Assembly: GCA_963780045.1 (NCBI GenBank)
Contig: CAVZZZ010000001.1
Location: 4,278,001 to 4,342,000, forward strand
Direction: 5' to 3'
From: JANXQG01 sp963780045
GTDB lineage: Bacteria > Planctomycetota > Planctomycetia > Pirellulales > Thermoguttaceae
Length of the DNA stretch: 64,000 nucleotides
Under the pieces are notes generated by a model. That model worked only from the letters and a program-made list of their open reading frames with translations. It did not search any database and was not told the DNA's origin. The position numbers and the translations under genes are program-made. This document shows positions 9,796-18,397 of the stretch, piece by piece; the stretch's first letter is position 1; every line of letters starts with the position of its first letter.

Positions 9796-10021
9796 TGCTC
9801 CTGCCTTGGCTTCCAACACGGTAATCGAGCGACACGATCAGCAATGGCTCAACGACCGACCACGATCCGACTTCGTCGTCCGCGATTACCACAATGCGTC
9901 GCGGGCTGATGGCCACGAACTCGGGATGCCGCACTTCCAACGAACGCCCATCGGCAAGCCGCATCAAGAACGGCTCGAACGGCTCGCGCCGAAGAGCTTC
10001 TCTAACTCCTGCTATGTCCAT
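9773..10021 (-). CDS. Small conserved-looking hypothetical protein, 82 aa
   Basis: The product begins MDIAGVREALRREPFEPFLMRLADGRSLEV and continues HPEFVAISPRRIVVIADDEVGSW, then SVVEPLLIVSLDY. The alternating strand pattern and the ADGRSLEVRHPEF segment resemble small beta-rich proteins that are common in planctomycete genomes and have no assigned role. The last 20 residues are basic and low-complexity, and overlap the start of the downstream secreted protein. The overlap suggests translational coupling. No function is assigned. Confidence 0.6.
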   Translation of the reverse strand: MDIAGVREALRREPFEPFLMRLADGRSLEVRHPEFVAISPRRIVVIADDEVGSWSVVEPLLIVSLDYRVGSQGRSNGQERAQ

Positions 10022-10068
10022 AACTGGCCTCTCGTCAAAATACCCTATGGTCGGATTGTAGGCTCTCG

Positions 10069-10097
10069 TTCTGCCGTTGTCAACGCTCTGCTATACT
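10069..10097 (+). promoter_or_regulatory. Possible promoter of the PLP enzyme gene
   Basis: TATACT at 10092-10097 is a good -10 box; the hexamer 17 bases upstream (TTCTGC, 10069) is a weak -35. GGAGC at 10126-10130 is the ribosome binding site for the ATG at 10136. Confidence 0.3.
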
Positions 10098-10135
10098 GCG
10101 TGCTGACGACTACCGATGGAAAGTTGGAGCAAAAA

Positions 10136-11554
10136 ATGTCCCACATCGATGATCTTGCCATCACGCCCGGAATGCAGGCCCATATCGATCGCAACAATCA
10201 GTATTTGGCCGAACGCAACCGCTACATTCGCGAAGTAGTGAAGAAGTGGAAGTTCGACACCATTGCGGTACACGGCTTGTACACGGTCCGCGACGCCATT
10301 GAGGACTACCAAGGCGCGATCATCGAACCGATCTTCATGAGCACCGCGCAGGCCTATCGCGACTTCGACGAGATGGCGGCCGCGCTGGCCTACAAAATTC
10401 CCACCTGGGCCTATTCGCGGATCGCGAACCCTTCGACCTACTACTACGAATGGACGCTGGCGCTCTTGGAGGGCTACGGCTACGACGGCGAGACTTCGTG
10501 CTGCTCCACTTCCTCGGGCATGTCGGCCATTATGACCGCGGTGCAGCCCTTCTTACGCATCAAGGAGCACGTCGGCGAGCCGCGGAATTTCGTTGCCACA
10601 GCGCAGTGCTACGGCGGCACGTTCCAGCAGTTCTCCGTCCGCTTCATGCAGGAGCAGGACATCGAATGCCGCTGGGTGCTGGACGCCACCGATATCGACC
10701 AATGGGCGGCCAAGATCGACCGCAACACCCGCTTTCTCTATGGCGAATTGCCCAGCAATCCGCAGCAGGGTTTCTTCGACATCCGTGCGGTGGCCGACCT
10801 GGCCCACAGCCACAACCTGCCGCTGATCTGCGATTCGACCGTGGCCACGCCGGCGCTCTTGCGGCCAATCTGCCACGGCGCGGACATCGTCGTGCAATCA
10901 GCTACCAAAAGTCTCACGAGCAGCGGCTTCGGTGTCTGCGGGGCGGTCATCGCCCGCAAGAATCTGGTAACCAATATTGACGACGAGCAACTCAAGAGCG
11001 ATTTTTCGTTGTGCATCAAGTACCTGCAGAACCGCGACTTCGGCCCGAACCTGCACCCCTTGCAGGCGATCATGACACTCAACGACATGCGAACCCTGCG
11101 ATCGAAGATGGACCTTCTGAGCCGCAACACGATGCAGGTGGCCGAGTTCCTGCAGCGGCACCCGCGTGTGGAGAGCGTTCAATACCTGGGGCTGCCCGAC
11201 CATCCGCTGCACGAGCTGGCCAGCCGCTACATGTGGCTGGTCGACGCGGAACACGACGAGCAGTACGGCCGCGCGGTGAACCGCTACGGGCACTTGCTTT
11301 CCTTCTGCGTCCGCGGCGGCGCGGAGAAGGCCCGCGTGTTCTTCGACGCCCTGCAGCGGATTTGGCGGGCGACCGACCTGGGCCGCATCAAAAGCGTGGC
11401 CACGATCCCCACGATTTCCACGCACCAGCAGCAGGGCGAAGTGGCCCGCGAGATGGCCCACATCCCGGCCAACATGGTCCGGCTATGCGTCGGCGGAGAA
11501 CATCCGGCGGATGTGATCGCCGACTTGGACCAGGCGCTGGGGAAGGCAGGATAG
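10136..11554 (+). CDS. PLP-dependent trans-sulfuration enzyme (cystathionine gamma-synthase / O-acetylhomoserine sulfhydrylase family)
   Basis: The 472-aa product belongs to the Cys/Met metabolism PLP family (fold type I). Visible features are YSRIANPSTYYYEWTLALLE (PLP phosphate and substrate contacts), CSTSSGMSAI, and the PLP-binding region LICDSTVATPALLRPICHGAD. The Schiff-base lysine is in VQSATKSLTSSG at about residue 260. The C-terminus carries STHQQQGEVAREMAHIPANMVRLCVGGEH. It would use an activated homoserine to make cystathionine or homocysteine; the exact substrate cannot be read from motifs. It is longer than E. coli MetB (386 aa) because of an N-terminal extension of about 70 residues. 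A scrambled fragment of a second copy lies at 16105-16298. Confidence 0.9.
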   Translation: MSHIDDLAITPGMQAHIDRNNQYLAERNRYIREVVKKWKFDTIAVHGLYTVRDAIEDYQGAIIEPIFMSTAQAYRDFDEMAAALAYKIPTWAYSRIANPSTYYYEWTLALLEGYGYDGETSCCSTSSGMSAIMTAVQPFLRIKEHVGEPRNFVATAQCYGGTFQQFSVRFMQEQDIECRWVLDATDIDQWAAKIDRNTRFLYGELPSNPQQGFFDIRAVADLAHSHNLPLICDSTVATPALLRPICHGADIVVQSATKSLTSSGFGVCGAVIARKNLVTNIDDEQLKSDFSLCIKYLQNRDFGPNLHPLQAIMTLNDMRTLRSKMDLLSRNTMQVAEFLQRHPRVESVQYLGLPDHPLHELASRYMWLVDAEHDEQYGRAVNRYGHLLSFCVRGGAEKARVFFDALQRIWRATDLGRIKSVATIPTISTHQQQGEVAREMAHIPANMVRLCVGGEHPADVIADLDQALGKAG

Positions 11555-11572
11555 CAAAAGCGCTGGCACGAA

Positions 11573-11998
11573 TCAAAAGGTCCAGTCTTCAACTTTGAGG
11601 CTGGGAACTCGCTGAAAATCAACCACGTTTCGGGTCAAGACTGTCATTCCCTGGGAAAGCGCAATCGAGGCAATTCTGAGGTCCATAGTCCCTACTCGAA
11701 TGCGTTGCTGCCGGAGGTCGTTGAAGGTGTTCGCCGCAGAATCGTCGAACAACAAAACCTGTGAATTAGAAAAGTCTCTGAGAATCGCGTTGAGGCGACG
11801 ATAACCGCGGACGACTCCCTCGGTCTGTCTAGCCTTGGAGATATAAGCAGTCCATCCAAGGACTTGTTCGTGGAACGACACGATGGTCACAAAAAAGTCC
11901 GACTGCGCATGTCAGGAGATTCGCCGAGAAAGCGCGGCGTAAAGCGGATCAGACACCCGCTGCAAAATGCCCAGATGGTCGGTGTCAAGAACATACAT
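11573..11998 (-). pseudogene. vapC: VapC-type PIN-domain toxin with in-frame stop
   Basis: From the ATG at 11996-11998 the frame reads MYVLDTDHLGILQRVSDPLY, a standard PIN N-terminus with the first catalytic Asp. It hits TGA at 11912-11914 (codon 29), then continues in the same frame HAQSDFFVTIVSFHEQVLGW through the rest of the PIN domain. GTMDLRIASIALSQGMTVLTRN carries the later acidic residues. The whole is 141 residues apart from the stop, normal for VapC ribonucleases. The stop replaces one non-conserved codon (for example CGA to TGA). No selenocysteine context is apparent. Its antitoxin-like partner lies directly upstream. Toxicity is presumably lost. Confidence 0.8.
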
Positions 11999-12036
11999 CA
12001 GGATTCGACGACGAGTCAAAAGCAGCGGGTATGAAC

Positions 12037-12258
12037 TTAAGGGAGCTTCTCGTTTGACTCGAACCGATCAGCACGGCGGATCTCCTGACCGAGGCGCAGA
12101 ATCTCCTCAAAGTCCGGGTCGCCCTTGAATGAGCCGGTTATCTTATCGATCCAGCCCTCGGTGGGCCGTAAGCGCTGAACCTCCGACTTCAGTTCCTGTA
12201 CGTCCCTTTCCACGTGGGCCAAGCGTTCTTCTACGGTGGGCATGATCGTTTGCTCCAT
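12037..12258 (-). CDS. Antitoxin-like protein paired with the PIN toxin
   Basis: The 73-aa product begins MEQTIMPTVEERLAHVERD, a heptad-rich coiled coil (residues 7-35). A second motif follows: EGWIDKITGSFKGDPDFEEILRLGQEIRRADR. Coiled-coil N-termini followed by a W-x-x-I-x-G-x-F-x-x-D-P segment are seen in antitoxins encoded just upstream of PIN toxins; the assignment rests on that layout and the 38-base gap to the toxin. The start may instead be the second Met (12243). The frame is intact, so the pair retains a whole antitoxin and a broken toxin. Confidence 0.65.
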   Translation of the reverse strand: MEQTIMPTVEERLAHVERDVQELKSEVQRLRPTEGWIDKITGSFKGDPDFEEILRLGQEIRRADRFESNEKLP

Positions 12259-12403
12259 TACTGATATCCGCTTCATTCTAACATCTGCGAAGTCGGGGGC
12301 AAAGAGGGAAGCCCAACATGAACAAGGGCGATAAATCGCCACCTGCCAAAGCCAGGGCAGGGAGTGAGGGCCTTGCCACCGCCGGCCGCGTCGCCCTCCC
12401 ACC

Positions 12404-12670
12404 CGCGCCAGTCGGACCTGGGCGATGCTCATCAAGCGAGTCTATGAGGTCGATCCGCTCCGCTTTCCGAATTGCGGCGGCGAAATGAAGGTCGTCGCCT
12501 TTCTTGAGCCTCTGCAAGGCGATGTGATCGAGAGTATCCTACGGCATTGCGGACTGTGGAACCCCGCAACTCAACGCCCGCCGCCCGACGCTGAGGAAGG
12601 CCGGTCAGCTTTTGGCATGCCCGGCGAGCTGACTTATGTTGACGAAGAGACGTTCTGGGCGACGTTCTGA
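12404..12670 (+). pseudogene. C-terminal remnant of an IS91-type transposase
   Basis: The frame reads RASRTWAMLIKRVYEVDPLR, then NCGGEMKVVAFLEP and ends VDEETFWATF. The block W-A-x-L-I-x-R-V-Y-E-V-D-P-L followed by a C-G-G-E-M zinc-ribbon half is characteristic of the C-terminus of IS91-family (Y2 rolling-circle) transposases found with PIN and other accessory genes. The catalytic part and the first Cys of the ribbon are missing. No transposon ends are recognisable. It is a decayed fragment between the TA pair and the first PEP-CTERM gene. Confidence 0.6.
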
Positions 12671-12801
12671 TTACCACCGGCACGCACCGGCGAGGAGACA
12701 TTCTGCGCGTGTCGCGTGATAGTCTCCCGCGAGAATGGCTCGCGATGCGATGCACGTCCGGGTCAAGCGGCAAGGTTCTTTGCGGAAGAGCTTGCCAAAC
12801 T

Positions 12802-12862
12802 GAGCAAGCAGCCACAAGACGGAAAGCGGGCATGCCGCTCTCCCTCTTGTGGCTGCTTGCTC
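12802..12862. repeat. 18-bp perfect inverted repeat with an inner palindrome
   Basis: GAGCAAGCAGCCACAAGA (12802-12819) pairs exactly with 12845-12862; the loop holds a further palindrome around GCGGGCATGCCGC. The right arm overlaps the -35 box of the promoter upstream of the PEP-CTERM gene, so it may be an operator or an attenuator. Confidence 0.7.
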
Positions 12863-12885
12863 TCTCACTTCTTCTACGGTACAAT
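12857..12885 (+). promoter_or_regulatory. Sigma-70-like promoter for PEP-CTERM protein 1
   Basis: TTGCTC (12857-12862) and TACAAT (12880-12885) are exactly 17 bases apart, about 115 bases before the ATG at 13001. The -35 box lies within the right arm of an 18-bp inverted repeat. Confidence 0.5.
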
Positions 12886-13000
12886 CAGTCCCGTGAGAGG
12901 AAATCAAGTTTCCTTGAGGAAGTACTTTCCTGTTAGATTGCATACAGTTAGAATGCCGATTTCTTCCCCATTTCAACTGCCCTATAAACTGAGTCACGCC

Positions 13001-15332
13001 ATGAACATAACTCTTTTCCGTGGTTTCGCGCTTGTCGCCGCGCTTGCTGGCTTGGTTTGCAACTCGAACAGCTCGTCAGAAGCGGCCCTTTTTTACGTTG
13101 CAGGAAACAATGGGCAGTTTGGCACCATCGACCCCGCAACAGGCGCTTACACTTCCATTGGAACGACTTCGGTTGTACTGGAGGGTGGCCTTGGATTCGG
13201 CCCAGGCGGCGTCCTCTATGGTAGCGATAATTATAACCTCTATAGCATCAATACCACTTCGGGATCACTGACAACGGTGGGCACTATGCCAGGCAACGGG
13301 TACTGGTCCTTTGGCGCGACCTTGGACGGAACTCTCTATTTGAACCGACAAAATGTTCTATACGCAGTTGACCCGGCCACAGCCGCGTTGACTTTTATCG
13401 GGCCAACCGGCGCGCACACCGGCAACGGCATCGCCGGAGCCGCGGACGGAAACCTGTACCTGATGGGGTCGGCGTATACTGGCTCAGGCGGAAACTTTTA
13501 CCGCGTGAGTCGCACATCGGGTGCTGCAACCTTGCTTGGGAACGGCGGCGTCAACGATAATTTCTATGGACTGGGCTATACGAACGGGCGAATGTACGCC
13601 TTCGATTATAATAACCCCGACATCTATACCGTCAACCTCGTGAACGGCTCGATGACTTTGGCATCGACGTATGACTTTTCCACGGTCGGCCAGGTGTACG
13701 GCGTCGGGGTGCAGCTCGCCACCGATACCGCAACCCTCGCCACCTGGAGTTCGTCCGGTGGTGGAAGTTGGGCCGACGGAAGCAAGTGGGACACCAGCCC
13801 GAACTTTCCGCAATTCCAGAATGACACCGCCACGTTTGGGAGCGCTATCGTCACCTCGGCGACCGTCACGCTTGATGGCGGCAAGACCGTTAGCGCACTC
13901 ACATTCGACAACAGCAATAGCTATACGATCGGCGAAGGGAGCGGCGGTCCGCTGGTCCTGTCGAGCACTGCCGCGTCCGCGCAAGTCACCGTGCTCACTG
14001 GCACTCATACGATCTCCGCTCCCCTTCTAATGACCACGAATGTCGCCTTTAACGTAAACACGGGAACGGCGCATAAATATCTCCGGCAACATTAGCGAGT
14101 CGCTTAACGGGACCGGGCTCACAAAGTCCGGCGGCGGCACCTTGATCTTCTCCGGCAGCAACAGCTACACAGGCGACACAAACCTCGTTGGCGGCGCCTT
14201 AAGCGTGAACCAGAGCAGTCTCTCTGAGACGACAGCCGTGAAGATCGCGACAGGCGCTACGATGAACCTGAACTTCAATGGCGAGGAGCAGGTTGGCTCC
14301 GTATGGTTGAACGGCGTGCAACAGGGTCTGGATGGCGCCATCTTCAGCAGCGCCACTGATCCGACCTATTTCAGCGGTTCGGGCAGTTTATATATCGGTG
14401 CACCAGCGCACACTTGGAGTCAGAGCTCCTGGCTTGGCGATTGGAACGATGTAAGCAATTGGGGTGGCACGTACATTCCCAACGGCCCTGGAAAATGGGC
14501 GGTTTTTAGCGGGAGCGACTCGAAACTGGCTGCCACCAATGTCGCCGTTACACTAGGGCGCCTCGATCTATTGAGCACTGCTCCCATTGCGATCACTGGG
14601 CTTCAACCTAGCGGTACGCTGACAATGCAAGCGGACCCCTTAAACCAAAGTGCTGGTGCCCAGATTAACGTTTCTGGGGGCACCGTCCACAAAATCAACC
14701 TCCCGCTGATCTTCAATAGCCCGACGGTGGTCAATTTGTCCGCCGGTTCAACGCTGGAAATCGGAGATCCGGTAAACCTGAACGGGCAGACGGTCACCAA
14801 GACCGGCGGCGGGACCTTGCTATTTGACGTGAATTTCTCGGCCGATAGCGGCACGTTGCAGGCCAATGCGGGGGCAGTGGCGGTCGGCGCGCAGGCGATC
14901 GTGAGTCCGTCGCTGCTTGATATTTCTGGGAACTCCCAACTGACCGGTTCCGGCACAATCCAAAGCACCGTGCTCTATGAGAGCAGCGCGGCGAGCCGAT
15001 TCGACGGCAGCATTGTCGGCGCGGGCAACTCGCTCATCGTGAATGCCGGCAGCGGCAGCTTGACGTTGACGGGTTCCAATACCTACCGCGGCGGGACGGA
15101 AGTCCTGGGTGGAACGTTGATCGAGGCAAACGCGAGCGCAATCGCCGACGGCTCGAGCTTGATCGTCGGGTCGCGCACGACGTTATTTGACATAGCGATT
15201 CCAGATGCCGCTGCGGCAACTGCCCCGCAGCCCGTGCCGGAACCGTCGACGTTTACCTTGATCGCCGCCGCCACCGCGCTGCTGGCGGGCGACCGCTGGC
15301 GGAGTCGGAAGAACGGAATGTTATTCGGCTAA
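13001..15332 (+). CDS. PEP-CTERM surface protein 1, one frameshift
   Basis: The product starts MNITLFRGFALVAALAGLVC, a signal peptide. About 230 residues follow of a beta-propeller-like repeat region (GTIDPATGAYTSIGTT, SINTTSGSLTTVGTM, AVDPATAALTFIG). Next come autotransporter-type beta-helix repeats (GTLIFSGSNSYTGDTNLVGG, SLTLTGSNTYRGGTEVLGG). The end is a PEP-CTERM signal VPEPSTFTLIAAATALL plus a basic tail RWRSRKNG, the sorting signal cleaved by an exosortase. The frame breaks near 14069-14077. Restoring one GC in GCGC (or removing one A) joins GTA to NISGNISESLNG and gives 778 codons. It is presumably exported and surface-anchored. Confidence 0.85.
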
Positions 15333-15353
15333 CTCAGAGTCCATCCTAAAACC

Positions 15354-15421
15354 GTAGTAGCGGCGTCCCGCCGCATTGTGCAAGCGGCGGGACGCCGCTT
15401 CTACCGGCCAGTGGCCGGTAG
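15354..15421. terminator. Strong hairpin plus adjoining palindrome after PEP-CTERM 1
   Basis: 15354-15374 pairs with 15384-15404 (20 of 21 bases; core AGCGGCGTCCCGCCGC) around a 9-nt loop. It is immediately followed by the perfect 10-bp palindrome CTACCGGCCAGTGGCCGGTAG (15401-15421). It lies 22 bases after the stop codon; no T-run follows, so termination is inferred from position. Confidence 0.55.
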
Positions 15422-15431
15422 GCTCTTAATC

Positions 15432-15515
15432 GGGAAGAAAACGTGTCAGGGCAAGAAAGCGCGTCAGGGCAAGAAAAGGTGTCAGGGAAGGGGGAAGAAA
15501 AGGTGTCAGGAACCG
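15432..15515 (+). repeat. Four tandem copies of a GTGTCAGG-type motif
   Basis: The block (G)AAAA-x-GTGTCAGGG recurs four times with 17-30 base spacing (positions about 15436, 15456, 15473, 15496). The second copy has GCGTCAGG. The function is unknown. Confidence 0.6.
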
Positions 15516-15621
15516 TTTCACGCTACTCTTCGCCTGCCCCTTTTTGTGATCTGATCTTCAAATCTAACGGACGTTCACATCCCTACGCAGCGCCCCGGGG
15601 AGTTTTCAAGTCTGCGTTGAA

Positions 15622-16104
15622 CTACACTGGGGTGCGGTTGCGGAGCTTTTGCTGCAAGCTGGCCGTCACCGCCTCAAGCTCCTCCAGACTCAGCGCGGAA
15701 AGCTCCTTTTCGTCGCTAAGCGGCATGTAGAGCAGAGCCTGCAACATGCGAATTATCTTGATCTCGCCTTTGATCTCGCCTTTGATCTCGCCTTTGATCT
15801 CGCCTTTGATCTCGCCTTTGATCTCGCCTTTGATCTCGCCCTCTTCCATGCCTTCCTGCCTAGCGGCGGCAAGCTGCCAGTTGCGGTCTCGAATGGCCCT
15901 TTCCCGTCTGTCGTACATGGCTTTGTCCTCGCTGATCTCGGCAATCTTGATTAACGTCTCACTCGCCCGGCGTAGCGCCGGCTGTGGAAACGCCGCCCGC
16001 AAGGCGTCCGCCTCGTAGTCCGGGGCGCGCCTCAGCCAATAGAGCCAGCAGCCCAGCGAGTCGTCGGAGCGCAAGTCGGAATATGCTGTATTATACTTCG
16101 GCAA
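15622..16104 (-). pseudogene. Rpn/PD-(D/E)XK transposase-like protein, N-terminally truncated
   Basis: The 160-aa frame reads YNTAYSDLRSDDSLGCWLYWLRRAPDYEADALRAAF, then IAEISEDKAMYDRRERAIRD, then seven GEIK units and IIRMLQALLYMPLSDEKELS with a C-terminal helix. The end resembles the tail of Rpn-family recombination nucleases (IAEISEDK... and a leucine-rich end), but the catalytic nuclease domain is absent. Upstream the sequence changes abruptly into a fragment of the PLP-enzyme gene, so the 5' part was probably lost by rearrangement. Its expression is doubtful. Confidence 0.6.
15757..15840. repeat. 12-bp microsatellite, seven copies
   Basis: Seven tandem copies of TTTGATCTCGCC, the first with one mismatch, encode (Gly-Glu-Ile-Lys)7 on the minus strand. 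Because the unit is a multiple of three, changes in copy number keep the frame. Confidence 0.9.
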
Positions 16105-16298
16105 TACGTTCGCGAGGTGGTGAAGAAGTGGAAGTTCGACACCACACGATCCCCGCGATTTCCACGCACCAGCATCAGGGCGAGGTGGCGCAGGAAATGG
16201 CCCACATCCCGGCCAACATGGTCCGTCTCTGCGTTGGCGGAGAACATAAGGCGGACGTTATCGCCGATTTGGACCAGGCGCTGGCTAAGGCGGGTAAG
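16105..16298 (+). pseudogene. Internally deleted fragment of a second trans-sulfuration enzyme gene
   Basis: The first 38 bases match the 5' part of the gene at 10136 (encoding YVREVVKKWKFDT). The rest matches its 3' end (IPAISTHQHQGEVAQEMAHI to DQALAKAG). The roughly 1.1 kb between these two parts in the full gene is absent, and the two parts are in different frames. The match is close but not identical, so this is an old paralog remnant and not an assembly duplicate. It directly abuts the truncated Rpn-like frame. Confidence 0.8.
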
Positions 16299-16393
16299 GC
16301 CGCACTACCGTCTCTCCCACCGAGAGATTGCGTTCACCCCGCGTTAAAGGATATAATTGCCTGAGTGAGGACTTGGACCAGCAGCAAACGGAT

Positions 16394-16672
16394 ATGCATA
16401 AGGGCGATTCGGTGGCCTACTACAACTTCCTGTGGACCGATGAAATCGTTGAACATCTTGCGGAACACGGAGTAGAGCCGGAGGAGTTTGAAGAGGTCGT
16501 GAACTATCCCGATAGGCGCGGAATGAGTCGATCAAGCAAGCGGCCATGCTGCTGGGGCGAGTTGGCAGACGGGCGTTTCATTTTTTGCGTGTTCGAGTAT
16601 CTTGACGATATTACCGTCTTGCCGGTAACGGCCTACGTGGTTTCGCGGCCGGGTGATGAGGTGGAACGATGA
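16394..16672 (+). CDS. BrnT-like toxin candidate
   Basis: The 92-aa product begins MHKGDSVAYYNFLWTDEIVEHLAEHGVEPEEFEEVV and ends ADGRFIFCVFEYLDDITVLPVTAYVVSRPGDEVER. A WTDE..E.LAEHGV..EEFEEV helix followed by GR.I.V.....D....VTAYV strands matches the size and layout of BrnT-type ribonuclease toxins. Key catalytic residues cannot be confirmed by eye. It overlaps the following XRE-type gene by 4 bases (ATGA), the arrangement expected of a toxin-antitoxin operon. The start was chosen as the first Met consistent with family length. Confidence 0.6.
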   Translation: MHKGDSVAYYNFLWTDEIVEHLAEHGVEPEEFEEVVNYPDRRGMSRSSKRPCCWGELADGRFIFCVFEYLDDITVLPVTAYVVSRPGDEVER

Positions 16673-17043
16673 GCAATCGCAAAACGGTTCCCATGACCCC
16701 TGAATTGCGGGAACGATGGCGGAATGCAGTCCGGGAAACCGAGGCGGAACTGCCCGAACTGCTTGGCTTGGGCGAACGACTTCAGGAAGCCGCACGCGAA
16801 GATACGATTTCCGGGCACTTGCGCCGGGCCGTTCACCACAGTCGACTCCGTCTTGAGGCGATCGCGGCCGCGGCCGGCATTCCGGTCGAAAGCCTCAACG
16901 CGTTCTTGAGCGGGGAACACACTTTGCGTTCCGACGTGCTCGACCGCCTTGCGCTCGCGGTCGATTTCACACAGAGTTTGCATTCCGTCGGGCAAGCAAC
17001 CGAGCGCGGGAATTCGTCTGGGGCAGGCTCCCAGGCCAAATAG
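16669..17043 (+). CDS. XRE-like helix-turn-helix protein, probable antitoxin
   Basis: The 124-aa product has an N-terminal helical region (MTPELRERWRNAVRETEAEL). A helix-turn-helix segment follows at about residues 55-95: HSRLRLEAIAAAAGIPVESL, then AFLSGEHTLRSDVLDRLA. This is the usual Cro/C1 pattern of Q/A-x3-A-G-V-x5-L. Partnering with the overlapping upstream BrnT-like gene suggests antitoxin and autoregulator roles. The last 25 residues are low-complexity. Confidence 0.65.
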   Translation: MSNRKTVPMTPELRERWRNAVRETEAELPELLGLGERLQEAAREDTISGHLRRAVHHSRLRLEAIAAAAGIPVESLNAFLSGEHTLRSDVLDRLALAVDFTQSLHSVGQATERGNSSGAGSQAK

Positions 17044-17071
17044 AGTCGGTCCAGATAGAAGGTGATGCTCC

Positions 17072-18073
17072 GTGACGTTGACCAAGATTTGTCGAGTTGT
17101 CTCTCTGCTTTCAATCATCCACCTTTGCCTGCCGTTTTCGGCCACGGCCAAGGACGTCGCCTACAATCCCCTTACCCAAAAGTCGGCTGGCGCCCCGGCC
17201 CCGCTTGACCTGACCGTCAAGGACAAGGCCCGCAAGCGCGAGATTCCCGTTCGCGTCTACTTGCCCGCCGAGGGTACGCACGCTCCGGTCGTGCTCTTCA
17301 GCCACGGGCTGGGCGGGTCGCGCGAAGGCTCCGCGTATCTCGGCGAGCACTGGTCCGCGCGCGGCTACGTCGCCGTTTTTCTCCAGCATCCGGGCAGCGA
17401 CAATTCAATATGGAAAGGCAAGGCGCCCGCCGACCGCTTGGACGCCTTGAAGAAAGCAATGAACCTGGAGAATTTCCTCCTCCGCGTGAAGGACGTTTCG
17501 GCCGTGCTCGACCAGCTCGGCAAATGGAACGCGGAGAAGGGCCACCCGCTGGCCGGACGGTTGGACATGCAGAAGATCGGCATGTCGGGCCATTCCTTCG
17601 GCGCGATCACCACCGAGGCCGTCAGCGGCGCGGTCGGACAAGGTGGCAAAACTTTCACCGACCCGCGGTTCAAAGCGGCGGTGATCTTCAGCCCCAGCAG
17701 CCCGACTATCACGACAGCGACGGAGGCTTTCGGCAAGGTAAAGATTCCCTGGATGCTGATGACCGGCACAAAAGACCTCGTGCCGCTGATCGGCAGCGCC
17801 GACATGAAGTCGCGGCTGGGCGTCTATCCGGCCTTGCCACCCGGCGGAAAGTACGAGCTGGTCCTCGACCGGGCCGAGCACTCGGCGTTCACCGACCGCC
17901 CGCTGCCCGGCGACACCGAAAAGCGTAATCCCAACCATCATCGCGCGATCCTGGCGCTGAGCACGGCCTTTTGGGACGCCAATCTCCGCGGCGACGCGGC
18001 GGCCAAGGCGTGGCTCGACGGCGAGGGTCCGAAGAACGTGCTGGAAAAGAACGACAAATGGCAGAGAAAGTGA
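17072..18073 (+). CDS. Secreted alpha/beta-hydrolase (PAF-acetylhydrolase/dienelactone-hydrolase-like)
   Basis: The 333-aa product has a signal peptide (KICRVVSLLSIIHLCLPFSATA). The alpha/beta-hydrolase core follows: VVLFSHGLGGSREGSAYLGEHW (oxyanion region), the nucleophile elbow KIGMSGHSFGAITTEAV (Ser in G-H-S-F-G, about residue 172), an acid candidate in MLMTGTKDLVPLI, and a His in LDRAEHSAFTD. This gives a complete Ser-Asp-His set. The substrate is unknown; the family covers short-chain esters and lipids. The start is a GTG at 17072 about 28 bases after the previous gene. The frame is intact. Confidence 0.85.
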   Translation: MTLTKICRVVSLLSIIHLCLPFSATAKDVAYNPLTQKSAGAPAPLDLTVKDKARKREIPVRVYLPAEGTHAPVVLFSHGLGGSREGSAYLGEHWSARGYVAVFLQHPGSDNSIWKGKAPADRLDALKKAMNLENFLLRVKDVSAVLDQLGKWNAEKGHPLAGRLDMQKIGMSGHSFGAITTEAVSGAVGQGGKTFTDPRFKAAVIFSPSSPTITTATEAFGKVKIPWMLMTGTKDLVPLIGSADMKSRLGVYPALPPGGKYELVLDRAEHSAFTDRPLPGDTEKRNPNHHRAILALSTAFWDANLRGDAAAKAWLDGEGPKNVLEKNDKWQRK

Positions 18074-18195
18074 GACCTGCTAATGTCAGTTGTGCCGCAA
18101 CGTGATCCCAATCAGGAAGAATGCTGCGCTCAAGTGGCCAACGCGACCAGCAAGACGATACAATAGAGGTGAGGTTCTTGTTGAAGGGAGCTCCG

Positions 18196-18371
18196 ATGCC
18201 GATTCATGACTGGACCCGCCAGGTGCGGTTGGCGAGCCCTTTCCCAACATGCCGGTATTCCTCGCGCCGGAGTGGTATGTCGTGTGTCCGCTGGAAGCCG
18301 CGCACCAGACGGCATGGGAGCAGTGGCCGGCCCAGTTGAAGAAGCCGCTGGAGGCGCCGCGCGATGGATGA
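18196..18371 (+). pseudogene. DUF4058-family remnant
   Basis: The start MPIHDWTR is in one frame. The following segment FPNMPVFLAPEWYVVCPLEA and AWEQWPAQLKKPLEAP is in another. Both are typical of DUF4058-like planctomycete proteins, whose N- and C-terminal signatures these are; the middle of the protein is missing. It is a short decayed copy with no likely function. Confidence 0.5.
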
Positions 18372-18397
18372 ACCTCGGTTCCTGCGCGGTACTTGAT

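Noticed and set aside
11912..11914. Selenocysteine codon in VapC
   Set aside because: No SECIS-like hairpin directly follows and PIN toxins are not selenoproteins; a nonsense mutation or error is simpler.
15354..15421. Classical intrinsic terminator with T-run
   Set aside because: The hairpin is strong but no T-run follows on either strand; it is kept only as a positional terminator candidate.
15757..15840. CRISPR array
   Set aside because: The repeats are contiguous 12-mers without spacers and encode GEIK; no cas gene is near.
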